Below, one piece after another: positions 33,085-45,000 of a stretch of 64,000 nucleotides of DNA; the stretch's first letter is position 1; every line of letters starts with the position of its first letter. Below the pieces are notes generated by a model, which searched no databases, was not told where the DNA came from, and saw only the letters and a list, made by a program, of their open reading frames with translations. The DNA comes from Fragilariopsis cylindrus CCMP1102 (Eukaryota; Bacillariophyta; Bacillariophyceae; Bacillariales; Bacillariaceae): NCBI GenBank assembly GCA_900095095.1, contig FMBT01000328.1:62001-126000 (forward strand), written 5' to 3'. The position numbers and the translations under genes are program-made.

Positions 33085-34562
33085 TTAACATGAGCATTCC
33101 AATCGTCGTATGATCGAATCAAATTCTAATTCATAAACATTGACAACTCCCTGAATATTTCGTAGAAATGTTTGTAGGGCAATATCACTACTACCAATAC
33201 CATCATTACCATCATCACCAATACCATTGCCGCTACGTGATGCATCTGTGGCTAACAATACCACCGCTAATGCAATCACAGAATGGGGTTTATCTAAAAA
33301 GAAATCATCGTCTAAAACAATCTCTGTTGTTATATACTTGCATTTACATTGTACTATTTCTTTTTCTTTTTCGTTTCCTCCTGATGCAAAGGGAATAGGT
33401 TCAAGTATATATCACAATAGTCAATAACGGTTGGTGGATTTACATGCCAATTTAATGCTGATAATATATCTCGTTCGGTTGTTGTTATATCATTTTCGGT
33501 AAAATACCCTTGTGTCATATCGATCAATATAGGTACGTCCAGTAGTAGCATACTAGTATCTTGATTGTTACTACTTTTGTTGCTCCGATGATGATGATTA
33601 TGATGATGATGATGATTATAATGAGTACTTCGATTGGTAAATAACTTACTTGCAATGTATATAGATACCATGGCAAAAAGTTGAAAGTCTTCTCGTGTTA
33701 TACGAAGAGCATCATGAGCATCGTCGTTATTGTTGTTGTATAATTCCACAGCAACATATCGATCTAATATATTAAAAGCAACCTCCAAAACTATATTATT
33801 CACATCAAAGAATCTTTCATTATCACGTACTGCACATGCCCAATCAAACATCTGATGTCTCCAAGAACTTAGACAAAGTGTCTCATGACATGATAATTGA
33901 CGATGACGATGACAATTATTTCGTTGTCTGCTGCTACTAAAACAATAATAATCATGTGGGCTTTGCTGCTGTTCCTGTTGTTTTTGTTGTTGTTGGGTAT
34001 CATCTGTGCTTATCGAGTGTGATGATATAGTAGTAGTAGTTGTTGTTGTTGTTGTTTTGTCTTCGTAAAGATTATCTGAGCTACTGACAGGTGAAGTACA
34101 TTTTTTACCTTTCCGTTGGTTTTTGTCTTCTCCATCTTTGTTTTTGTTATTGTTTTTGTTATTGTTGCTGCTACAGTAATCGTTGTTATTGTGGTGCACA
34201 ATAAACCGAACGTCAGTAACTAAATTAGCAATCTCTTCAATCATTTCCCACGATGATGATGGCGATGGTGATTGCGGTTGTATGAATGATGTGGTAGATT
34301 CATTGCCATTGCCATCACTATTGTTGTTGTGCTTATTATCATTCGTCGCTGTCTCGTTCTTGTTGCCCCAGGTAGTACTATTGTTGTTGTTGTTGTTGTT
34401 GCTGTGGTAAAGATAATTTGGGCATCTATAATTTCTTGACTCTTGCAGGATCATAGCTTTGAGAACATCTCGTGAATCTTCTATTGCAGTACTTGTATTG
34501 TTACAGGTGCTGCCACAATAACAACTTGAATTGTTGTTTGATTGCGCCATTTTATCATTCAA
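33085..34562 (-). CDS. Diatom-type cyclin (frame break near the cyclin boxes' junction)
   Basis: Starts at Met 34562 (MNDKMAQSNNN) or 34550. The first 220 residues are Asn/Gln/Thr/His-rich filler. The cyclin N-box follows: SWRHQMFDWACAVRDNERF, then VLEVAFNILDRYVA and FAMVSIYIASKLF, ending ERDILSALNWHVNPPT, typical of diatom-specific cyclins. That frame stops at 33354 after HQEETKKKKK in an A-rich run. The next frame continues as EKEKEIVQCKCKYITTEIV, LDDDFFLDKPHSVIALAVVL, the start of the second cyclin fold, to a stop at 33085. One missing base at about 33362 explains it. The protein should bind a CDK; diatom-specific cyclins are linked to nutrient and light cues, but this assignment is by family only. 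Confidence 0.8.
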
Positions 34563-34766
34563 TAGAATCAGAAATTTTTAATTCAGAATATGTGAATACG
34601 ACTGGCAAATTAACGAACTTTGTTTATTTGTTACCGGTATTCATTTAATTTATGAGTGATTACCAGGTACTATAGTAGTCCGACGCAAGATTCGGCGATT
34701 AAAAACCGCGCGCCTATGTAATTTTTATGACATGTGCTAAATTTCCTAAGTATATAATTGAAGAGT

Positions 34767-34788
34767 CAAAAGTACAATTGTACTTTTG
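34767..34788. repeat. 22-bp perfect palindrome
   Basis: CAAAAGTACAA followed by its exact reverse complement. The half-site TCAAAAGTAC recurs nearby. Confidence 0.8.
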
Positions 34789-35873
34789 TCGATTCGATTT
34801 AATTCTTTATATTTAATTAATTAATAATTATATCTACGTACTAGTAATACAACAGTCAAGAATACACACCGGAAACTTGCCAGTTCCGGAAAGAAAGATC
34901 CAATACCAACAACATCGTAATAAAGGAGCGGATAACACAACAGATGAATAGGACAAACTGATTCGTGCCTCGAGCCAAAGGAATGGCTCTTCGGAATACG
35001 GTTCTTGGTAATGGGAGGGGCATGCTTAGTTGCCAAGAAAACGCGATACGTCGGTCAATACGGAACGGTACGGAACAAATGAATGGCCGAAGATAAAGCC
35101 ATCGTTCCGAAACAAAAAAAAGAAAGCATTCCGATAGAAGAAATAAGAAGGAAGGAAAGAAGGATCCATTAAATAAAAGAAAGAGCAACGGTGAGAAAAA
35201 GAGTTTTAATTTAAATTAAATTAAATCAATGCTTACGAAAGCAGCGACGACGACAACAGAAGAATCAAATCACGGAATCTTCTCCAGAGAGCCAGGAATC
35301 CATGACAATCAAAAGCGCCATTGTCAGAAGCATTCCATTCGAAGAGTTTTGGAATGGAACACGATTAAAACAACAACAACAACAACAACAACAACGCCGA
35401 CACGTCGACGACGACGAAAATGAAAATAAAATCGATTTGGGTGCTAAACAACTCCTGAACCCCATAAAAAGCTATAGAATCATTCAGTAATACAAGCACC
35501 AACATACACACGCAACAACAAAGCTTTAAAACGGTGGGATAGCTTGGAAATGAGACAATACCATGGTCAATTTGTTTATTTTGCTTTTTTTATTTCGTTG
35601 AATTGAATTTATGCGGTCTATTACTAGTAATTACGCGTAAAAAGCAATTTTACTGCAAAAATCACTGTATAAATAATTATTTTAAAAATAAGCCGTGGTT
35701 TATCGTGGTGAGAGCCAAATATTCAAATATTTCAATCGTGACTGATTGTTATGTATAGGCGAACCGTCCACGATTTAATTTTTTGAAACTAGTGAATCAA
35801 CGCAGCCTTTAAGTACAAAATTTTAAACGCGACTAAAATCTTCTAAATAAATTGAATGAGACAACATACAAGT

Positions 35874-35937
35874 CTAAGTAATCAGGAGAGGCGTCATACA
35901 ATTATCTAAGTAATCAGGAGAGGCGTCATACAATTAT
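35874..35937 (+). repeat. Exact 2 x 32-bp tandem duplication
   Basis: The unit beginning CTAAGTAATCAGGAGAGGCG occurs twice head to tail without a mismatch, so it is recent. Confidence 0.95.
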
Positions 35938-37854
35938 CTAATTAAGAATGGAGAGTCAAAAGTACAATTTATAGTACTTAGGAATTCGATGTCGCAGATC
36001 AATATTTTTTTATGTGTGTCGATTGAATGATCAAAAGTACTATTTTTGGCACGTGCACTTTTTTTCACAAAAATCACGCCCTGTTACTGAGAATTCAATT
36101 TTCCGACGATGGTGTAACCCACCTCATCTAGACGACAGACTACATTTCTATCCCATCTTTCCTAATCTTTTCACAACTCGTAACAAAGGAAAGACTCGCC
36201 ATCATACTGTAATTTTTCTCGTCTTCAGGGGGCGAAAATAAGCCGCCCTTCAGACTCGAAAAACAACAGTATTATCACTCTTCTTTTCTTTTTGTTACTC
36301 GTCGTTGGCGCAACTCGTTTTTATAGCACGCACTCGTCTTCGACTCGCACGTGCTAAAAACTCGTCGCGCGGATCAGTAAAGACGTCATACATATAGTAT
36401 GAGTTAGTTAAGTTAGTACACCTCGTTTCAGATAGTGTAGACGACGCCGATAAAGAAATATTTCCGCTTACCGGTATGTGAGGCACATTGTATTTTGTAT
36501 TTGCGTCCAGTATATACTAGTACCGGGACCGTTGTTGCTTTTCCTTACATTCCGAATGTGAAGGCGAAAAAAGACATCAGTCTCGTCAGAAAACTAAGGC
36601 ATAATTTTGATTTAAATTTTCAATTTCAACCTGTCACAAATTTAAGGTATGACGCACCATGAAATTTATTTCTACCTTAAGTGTTTTGCCTTTCGTTTTA
36701 GTTATAAATAAAAATATGGCGTTTTGACTCATTTTTAATCATGTTTTGTTCTTCTTTTGTTCTTCGCTGTTTATGAAATGATGAAAGGGTACGTCGTATG
36801 TACTTTTAAATGATAACAAATCTAAATGAAAAGATGAAAAATAACAGAGTAGTGCTCGTACATCTGCGTCATTCTACCATATCTCGTCTGGAAGGGAGAT
36901 GACAGGACGTTGCTTGAAGGGGCAGGAAAATTAAATAATAAATGAAATCTTCAAGAAACTTATAGAGCTTTGTTCTATCGAAAAATCTCCACTATTCTTC
37001 TATAATATAATATGTATAATATATTATCATATCGGCATGAAGGGAATGTAGAAGAGTTAAGTTGAAAGAGTGTATAGAGAAGAGAGACATACTTCCTATT
37101 GCTGTTCAAAGAGTAGTGGCGTATGCCATCGTCGACGTCGTTACTGGGCATTAAAGGAAAATTTGTTCATAATGAGATGATAATGGCGATAATGATGATA
37201 ACGATGATCCAGAGAAGAAGAAGAATATACTAATACCGACCGGGTTTGAATGGAATGAATCAATCGAATCGGAATGGCTATATACATTCATACATACATA
37301 CTTATATTCCGGTCGAAGGTTGTACTTCCAGATAGAATCATCTACAAAAACACTGATTCTTTATTGAATTTAACAAGTTGAAGACGTTGAGTTGATTCGT
37401 ACAAAATAGTCCAAATCACTTCACGAGTTAGTTTGGTGAGGGTACCTTACTTTATTAGCGGTATTCATTAAAACTACTACTACCTGCATCAGGAACGGAA
37501 CAGAGAAGATCTATTTATTTAATATTCTCTTTCTCAAACGACAACCTGGTATATGGACATGTGTATGTGTAAAATAAATGATAGACAGTAGAAATTAATA
37601 CATAAACAATAATAAACATTATCTTATCCTGAAGTAGACAGTATAATCACAGATATAAAACCAAAATAATATCATACCAATAATTTCTCATAGTGTAGAA
37701 GAATAGTATTGAATATAAAAATATATTGATAGACTAGAAAAGTTTGACCTTAGATTTTTTAACGCCAGAATTAGAACTGAATAGGTACTATTGTTTTTCA
37801 TTCATACCCTTTCATAAAACTTGACTTCTTCCGTCCGATACTATGTTTCTTTTT

Positions 37855-40660
37855 CTAAGCAGCATCATTGATGATCTGTTTGAAAGAGTATGGAGAGAAA
37901 CGAATACCATCTGCCTTGAAAAATTTACTTTGGAATTCGACCCAATGAAGACGAAGAGCGTGAAGGAAACATTCCAAGACATCCATCATCAACAACACAC
38001 CGAAGGTCACAGCAGCAAAAAGTCCAAATCCAAGGTACGTAGCAAACCAATTCACACTAAGCGTACTGAGCATACACTTTTCCCAAAAGACAGTAGCGAG
38101 TTCAGAGTGGGCAAGAGAAAGAGCCCAAAGACGAAGGTAGGAGGCAGTGTTGGACACCATACCAAGGACAAATTCAATAGTTTCAATGGCCTGATGAATA
38201 ATAATCTCTCCCATTCCATGGTCTTCTTCTTCTTCACCGTGAGGTGCCTCGACGTGCTCCTCGGTAGGAGGATGAGCACGGGCATTATGTTGTCTACTGA
38301 TCATGTAAGGCTTGGCAAACAACAAGATAGGTACAGAGGCAAACGCAAGGAAAAGAAGTACGTTTTGGACTTCAGCTTGACCTTTATAAATAGGTTCGTC
38401 CACATCTCCAGGAGCAAGAGCAATATTGATAAGGGATGTAATCAAGTTAGGAGGTTGGCAACCGTCACCAGAACCACCGTAATCCAAAGGGCATTTGTCG
38501 GCAGTAGTATCCCCATCGACACAACTGTAACCCCATGGAGTACAGTAACCATTACCAGATTGATCACAAACAACCCAATCAGCTTGCCATTCATCACCAG
38601 CAGGATCGTAACAAGTGGCGGATCCCATACGTTCTTGCCAATTAATACTCCACTTCATGAAGATTAAGATGACCATATAGATAAACAACGCGGCAGCAAA
38701 AACCATCATGGGCAAGACCTCTAAGTATAAATCAAGTTTCTCTCCAAAATAAACAGCATTAACACCCTTTAAACAAGTACCCATAAACATTTGTAAGATA
38801 CCAAAAATAACACTCAGCTTCATCTTGAAAGAGTTAAAGAAAAGAAGTTCATTTTGAGTGACATGCCACATGGGATCCAAACCGAATGAATAAACAGATT
38901 CAGCAGAACCATAGTCGGCAAGTTGATAGGCAACATCACCTTCTTCGACGCTCATATCCTCTTGTCCTTCAAACTCCCAACGACTTTTGAAGAGATTAAG
39001 ACCAAGAGAAAAGCAATCATTGTACACCAAACCAGCATAGACAGCGAAAAATCCCATCATGAGGATCATGTAACGTCCAATGTGAAGACCTTCCGATAAC
39101 TCGTCCTGTTTAACACCTTCATTCTTCTTTTCGTTCCATACCAAACTGCATCCTGCTAAGAATAAAAATGTACCATGACCGATATCACCGTACATAACAC
39201 CAAAGAGGAATGGGAATGTAGCTGCAGTGAAAAGAGCAGGATTGGCTTCTCTATAACGAGGGATACCGTACGTATTGACAAACTCTTGGTAAGCGTATGT
39301 GAACTTGTTTGTCACAAAGTGCGTAGGAGGAGTCGGCCAGGGTTGGGCAACGTTGTCGATAAGACTAGGCATTGACATGTCCATGTTTGCGTGTGCCTTT
39401 TCAACGGTACCCTTAACTTCATCAAGATTCTCTCCAATGACCCATCCTTCTCCACGGAGCATACCGGACACATCAGCTTTGAACATATTGAGAGAATGGT
39501 AGATTGCTTTCTCCTTCAATACATGCCAAGTCCAACGTTCACAATGCTTTGCAAGCATTTGACAGAGACGATAACGAGTATCCTGGTTCTTCAAAAGAAC
39601 AGTACGCGAGTCGACGAGTTCTTGGGCGTTGTCTGTTAGCATATTATCAACAGATGCAGCATCGTCCATATCGGGAAGACTGTATCGGTGAGCCTGGAAG
39701 GCGTCACAGATCTTCTTTAGCTTGATTTCAATGGAATCGGATTTGTAGAAGATAATGAACACAGATTTTTCCATTAGCTGTCCAGTTTCTGGGTCGGTGA
39801 TGGGTTGCTTAATGGGTGCAAATCTGATGAAGCAATTACCACGAGTGGCACGGAAAATCATACGTTCGAAGTTTGAACGTTCCTCGGTGGAAACTACGCC
39901 AGTAACAGAAGAGAATTTCATATCTAGATCGGGACGGCCTTCTTCCGATTCCAACAAGTTTTCTTTGTTCGCAGGTGTTTGTCCGGAAGTTAATTCACTG
40001 ACAGCCAAACGAGGAGCATCGGTGATGAAGAAACGACGTGCCTTCTCCAATACTTCCTGTAATTCAACCTTTTCATTGTACTCGATTGTTAGCTTTTCGC
40101 TATACGAGTTCAGTTCCTTCAATTGACTTTCGTATCCCTCAAGTTCACCTTCCAAATTTTCCATAATCTTTCCAGAGGAAGGTGTTTCAGCGGTACCACC
40201 AGTACTGGATGCTTGATCGGATTCTAAAAATGTATCAACAGTTCCTGCCGATTCGCATTCGATGTTAAACTTGCCAATTTCGGTTGAAAAATAACGAAGC
40301 TTGCGCTCCAATTCGTCGCAACGCTTGACATATGAGACATATCGACGTTGGAAAGGAGTCAAATCGGGGTTTAACTGTACAGAAAAAAGGCGAGAACATA
40401 GTTATAACATAACAAACAGTGAGAAATGCATCTCAAAAATAAAAGGTGGCATTCGACAAAGTGAATGGTAATCATTATCTACAAGACGCAACAGAAAACA
40501 ACACAACAACACAAGACTAAAGTGCAAATTAAATTAAACTTACATCGGTGAATTGGATTACACCCAATTTTCCAAGGTCTCCCAAACAGTCATGAGCAGC
40601 ATCCTCATTCATAATGAGGGAGATATACTCCATCGGTTCGGAACGGAACCATTTTGCCAT
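37855..40660 (-). CDS. V-type H+-ATPase subunit a (100-kDa V0 subunit)
   Basis: Exons 40660-40544 (MAKWFRSEPMEYISLIMNED) and 40374-37855, phase 0 across a GTAAGT...TACAG intron, give 878 aa. The N-terminal cytosolic half has the conserved FIRFAPI-type region; the membrane half shows FPFLFGVMYGDIGHG, then LRLWALSLAHSELATVFW, which holds the essential Arg that faces the proton channel. The protein forms the V0 stator and proton half-channels in vacuole, Golgi or silica-deposition membranes. The frame is intact over 2.5 kb. An unusual insertion of about 50 residues (38455-38620) with six or so cysteines (CYDPAGDEW, NGYCTPWGYSC, DGCQPP) lies in a luminal loop after LIFMKWSINWQ. It makes the protein slightly longer than most family members. 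Confidence 0.95.
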
Positions 40661-42099
40661 ATTGCTAGTTTCTTATTCCACTTCGCTTATAGTGAAAAAG
40701 AAATAAAAAAGAAAAAATTAATAGGAATTACAAGATACAATTGTATTGTTTTCCAATAACAATTTGCTTCACTTTCTTGTTGATGATTGATGGTGATAAT
40801 AAAAATATATTCGTTGGTTTTTGAATGTTCCTACACATAGTAGTTTACGGTTACTATTTGTAGGTAGGTGATCCGTGTATTTGCACGCATGATTTGTCGT
40901 AAACGTCAAAACAGCGAGAAAAGCTCACTCACGCTCGCCTACTTGGCAGTTAAAAGCGCATGCCAACCCTCCAAAGACGATAGTAGCGATTATTTTTAGT
41001 CGAACTAGTCGATTGAGGCTTCTTCAAATTTATTGTATTGTTGTACAGTATTATTGATTACCGCATTTATTTCCTAGTTTGAGGTACTACTGTAGTAAAT
41101 ACTACTGCAGTAATATATTACTATTAACTTTATTTTAAGTCCTTCCATTATTGTATGAAACAGTACAGTATACACCAATAATTGTCTAATGTTGCAGACA
41201 ATATACTTTTTACTGTACAACATGAATTGTGAGATTCCTGCCATGATCATCATCCTTAGAAATTTATGTTTATGACAGACTTCTTCACATAGCTTCCTTC
41301 ACAAATTTTTCTTCTACACTGTACACTGGTATCAGTAAGCAAGAGCCCTGATAAGTATGGTCACGTTAAAATAGTAAAAATATAAAACAATTGAGTTACA
41401 ATTGCTTGTAGTTGGAAAATCTGACTGCAAAGTTTCGATGCATATCTTTTATTACTCCTACAAGTACTGTACAAGCTGAGATGAGCATTTAACTGCTGAG
41501 TGGTGGAGTTATTTTTAGGCCATGCTATATATTGTTTGTGTTGCCATTGAACTGTTGAGCACAGTTCTCACTCCGGGTTCTGTGTTCTCTAATCAGAACT
41601 GTAATCAATACAGTGTAGTAGTGTAGTACAGTGGCTGGTCGTCCGTTGGGTGCAAGCCTTTCTAAGACTGTGTTGAACGAAGAGGCAGCTACCATGATTA
41701 AATAATACGTTATATGCCATACAGTATAGTACTGTACAAGCAATCATTTCATTGAGCACGACGCCACCACTTGCCTTCAATCATCATGATGATGTTTGTG
41801 CGCTGCGTAAAAAAACTTTACTAGATTTTATATCGTCAACGCACACAAAAACATACAATTTCAAATTGTACCGCGCATACCGGTAGCGGCGGAGGCGAGA
41901 ATTCATATTTGTTCCTCCTCGATTCCTAGAGTTTTTGTATCTTTAAATTCACATACAGCAGTAACAGTAACACATCATAACAAATATAAAATCCATTCTT
42001 GGCATCATTGATGTCCGATGTGAGTAAGCTCAAGGCAAAGGTTTGAGACAACATTTCGAAGCATCAGGACATAGAATAACGAAATACTATCCTCTCATA
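40661..42099. other. 1.4 kb divergent spacer
   Basis: Promoter region shared by the V-ATPase a gene (-) and the ABC transporter (+). AT-rich with several short TACTGTAGTA-type palindromes at 41090-41115. No coding signal. Confidence 0.5.
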
Positions 42100-45000
42100 A
42101 TGTCGTCTAAGGAGTCCGAAGGCGAACGCGATAGAGCCGAGGAACGATCAGATCCGAATACAAGTAGTAACAATAATGACAATTCTGCCAGTCGTCGCCA
42201 TACATTCGATCAAAGCGCAAGTTCGGGTGACTATATCTCAGATGTGGGAACAGACGATGAAACACCTTCGGAGCCCAAGAAGAAAAGACCAACTGGAATC
42301 GGAAGTTTTATATTTAAATCTAACCGAAAGAACAATCTGAAGAGGAACAATACTGGCAAAGGCAATGATAACGTTAACGACAAACAAGACGATCAATCAT
42401 ACCTTTTCAGTCTTGTACGTCAGCAAGAAGCAATTAATAAATATACCAAGAATCTTCTCAAGTCTCAAAAAAAGAGTTCAGTATGTAGTGCTGTGGACCA
42501 ACCAAATGAAAAAGTGAAAGCGGAAGCTACTGATGATGATGATGATGCGACGGGTATAGTAGAGGAAGGACGAATGAGAATTGATAATATCGAAACCGAA
42601 TCTAGGTCTACTATTGAATCATATGGTGGTAGTAAAGGTTCAATTGACACGACTGGTACAGGTCGTAATAAATCGGTAGTGCTTACAGATGATCAAAAGG
42701 AAGAAGCATCGAAAGGAATTCTTCTCTTAGAGGAAGCATTTAAGGACTATATCGGCTTTATATATCGTTTCCCGATCGAGATTCGGATGGAAAAACTTTC
42801 TTATTCCGTTCCATATACCGAGGCCTCTACAAAGATCACAACTGTTTACAATTCGAGTTTTCTTTATAAGATAATCAAACCGCTTAAGTCACTAACTAAT
42901 GGAGCAAAAGAAACGAATCACGCAAACGTGAGCTACACCAAGCACGTTCTGGACAATATCTCGCTGAGCCTCAAACCTGGAAAGATGTATTTGGTATTAG
43001 GTCCGCCGGGGTCAGGAAAATCTAGTCTCTTAAAGGCCATTGCAGGACGGCTATTTCGGAAGGGCAAAGAAGAGTTAGAGGGAAGTGTCACGTATAACGG
43101 CACGGAGTTGTACGATAGTAAAGGTTTTTATGACCAACCGAACGTACACCTCGAAAATGCTATCTCACTCATAGACCAATTGGATCGCCATGCTCCACGA
43201 TATACTGTAGAAGAAACGTTCAATTTCGCTTTCAAGTGCAAACGTCGCAATGGTAGGCATATCGACTTTCGATTTCAAGACGACACTCCAAAAAATCGAG
43301 AGCTTGCAAAGAAAGCTGACGACAGCAATATGTTAGTTGATACCTACATCAAACTTCTTGGAATTGATCACGTTAGACATTCCTTTGTCGGAAACGATGA
43401 GATTCGTGGTGTTAGTGGAGGGCAGCGTCGGCGTGTGACTATCGGAGAAATGCTTATGAATAATTCACCTGTTATTTGTGGCGATGAAATTTCCAATGGG
43501 CTGGATGCGGAATCTACGTTTGACATCATCAGCACGATGGGTTATATTGGAAAAGGACGGCAAAAGCTACAGGTGATTTCACTATTGCAACCTAGCCCGG
43601 AGACGGTCGCTCTATTTGACGAGGTCATTTTGTTAGCAGAAGGCAAAATATTGTATGCCGGGCCTATCGTTCATGTTGAAAATTACTTTGCATCACTTGG
43701 ATACGTTGCTCCTCGGTCAGTGGCGCTTCTACTGTTTTTATTGGGTTTGCGCGTGTGTCCTCTTTCTTACTAACATCACTTTCCCTATTTTCATAACCTT
43801 CTTGATATCACATACATACAGGCATATGGACGTTGGCGATTTCCTTCAACTTATTTCTACTCGCGATGGAGAGGAACTGTATGACCCTCCCCCTGACATG
43901 GCCGAAATCCGACCAAAACAAAATCCATACACTTTGAATGAATTGGCTGGGAAATTTCAAGAAAGTCGCTTCGGAAAGCGTATCGATCTGCATCTCAAGG
44001 AGCCCAATCAACGGGTTTGGGGTAGTGCTCATGAGGATATTCTCAAATCTGATGACAAAGATGGCACGGAGTACTTAGACGATACTAAATATAAGACTAG
44101 ATATGAAAATAATTTTGTTACTTGCATGCGGCTGAATCTGAAGCGTCAAATTACGCTCTGGAGACGCGACAAACGAGTTCTGATTGCAAATGCTGTGAAG
44201 AACACCATCATGGGCATCAGTGTTGGAGGTGTGTTCTATCAAACTGACGACGTCATATCAATTTTGGGTGTACTCTTTCAGGGTATGCTTTTTGTGATGC
44301 TTGGAGGAATGGTTACAGCACCAGCTTTTGTTGACGAGCGACTTATCTACTATAAGCAAAATGATGCGAATTATTTCGGTGCCTTCTCTTTCGTCTTTGC
44401 GAAAGTGATTTCAAAATTACCACAGGTGCGTACTCTTAATTGTTGATAACTTTCTTTCGTTTGTACCAAATCTGATCCGATCTCATATTCCAATTGCTTT
44501 TGTTCCTGTTGACAATCAGACTGCAATGGATTGTATCATTTTTGGTACAATCTTGTATTATATGGTTGGACTTGCACCACAACCTATGTATTATTTCAGT
44601 TTCTTGGGGATCGTATTTGTCTTCAATATTTTGATGTCGGAATTTCTCTTCGTTTTTTCGACATTTGCCGCCGCCAAGTCGATGGTACAAACAGCTAGTG
44701 CATGTGTCGTCTTCATATTCATGCTTTTTTGTGGTTTTCTCATTCCGCCCATAACGATCCCTAACTACTTTCAATGGATTTATTGGTACAATCCTCTTGC
44801 ATGGGCGTATAGAGCAGTGGTTGTCAATGCATTCCGGAACGATGACTACACGGATGAAGAAGCTGATAGAATCTTGACGCGTAATGGTTTTGTCGACCAC
44901 AATGGCGAACCATTTTCAAGAGATTGGATTGTTTGGGGCTTTATTTTTATGGGTGGTCATATTTTGTTGTCTGTGTTGGTATCAGCAGTCATCCTTGCGT

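Larger units (their letters stand above)
34563..37854. other. 3.3 kb gene-poor region
   Basis: No recognised gene. The first part is the cyclin promoter. It contains a 22-bp perfect palindrome (34767-34788), copies of TCAAAAGTAC (34766, 35956, 36031), an exact 32-bp tandem duplication (35874-35937) and a CAA-repeat frame at 35302-35490 (62 aa, MTIKSAIVRSIPFEEFWNG) that could be a small gene but has no homology I know. The end is the 3' flank of the V-ATPase gene. Confidence 0.4.

Noticed and set aside
37843-38667. Plus-strand frame of 274 aa
   Set aside because: Entirely antisense to the intact V-ATPase subunit a exon.
42043-42099. Earlier start for the ABC transporter
   Set aside because: The upstream extension begins at TTG; the first in-frame ATG is at 42100.
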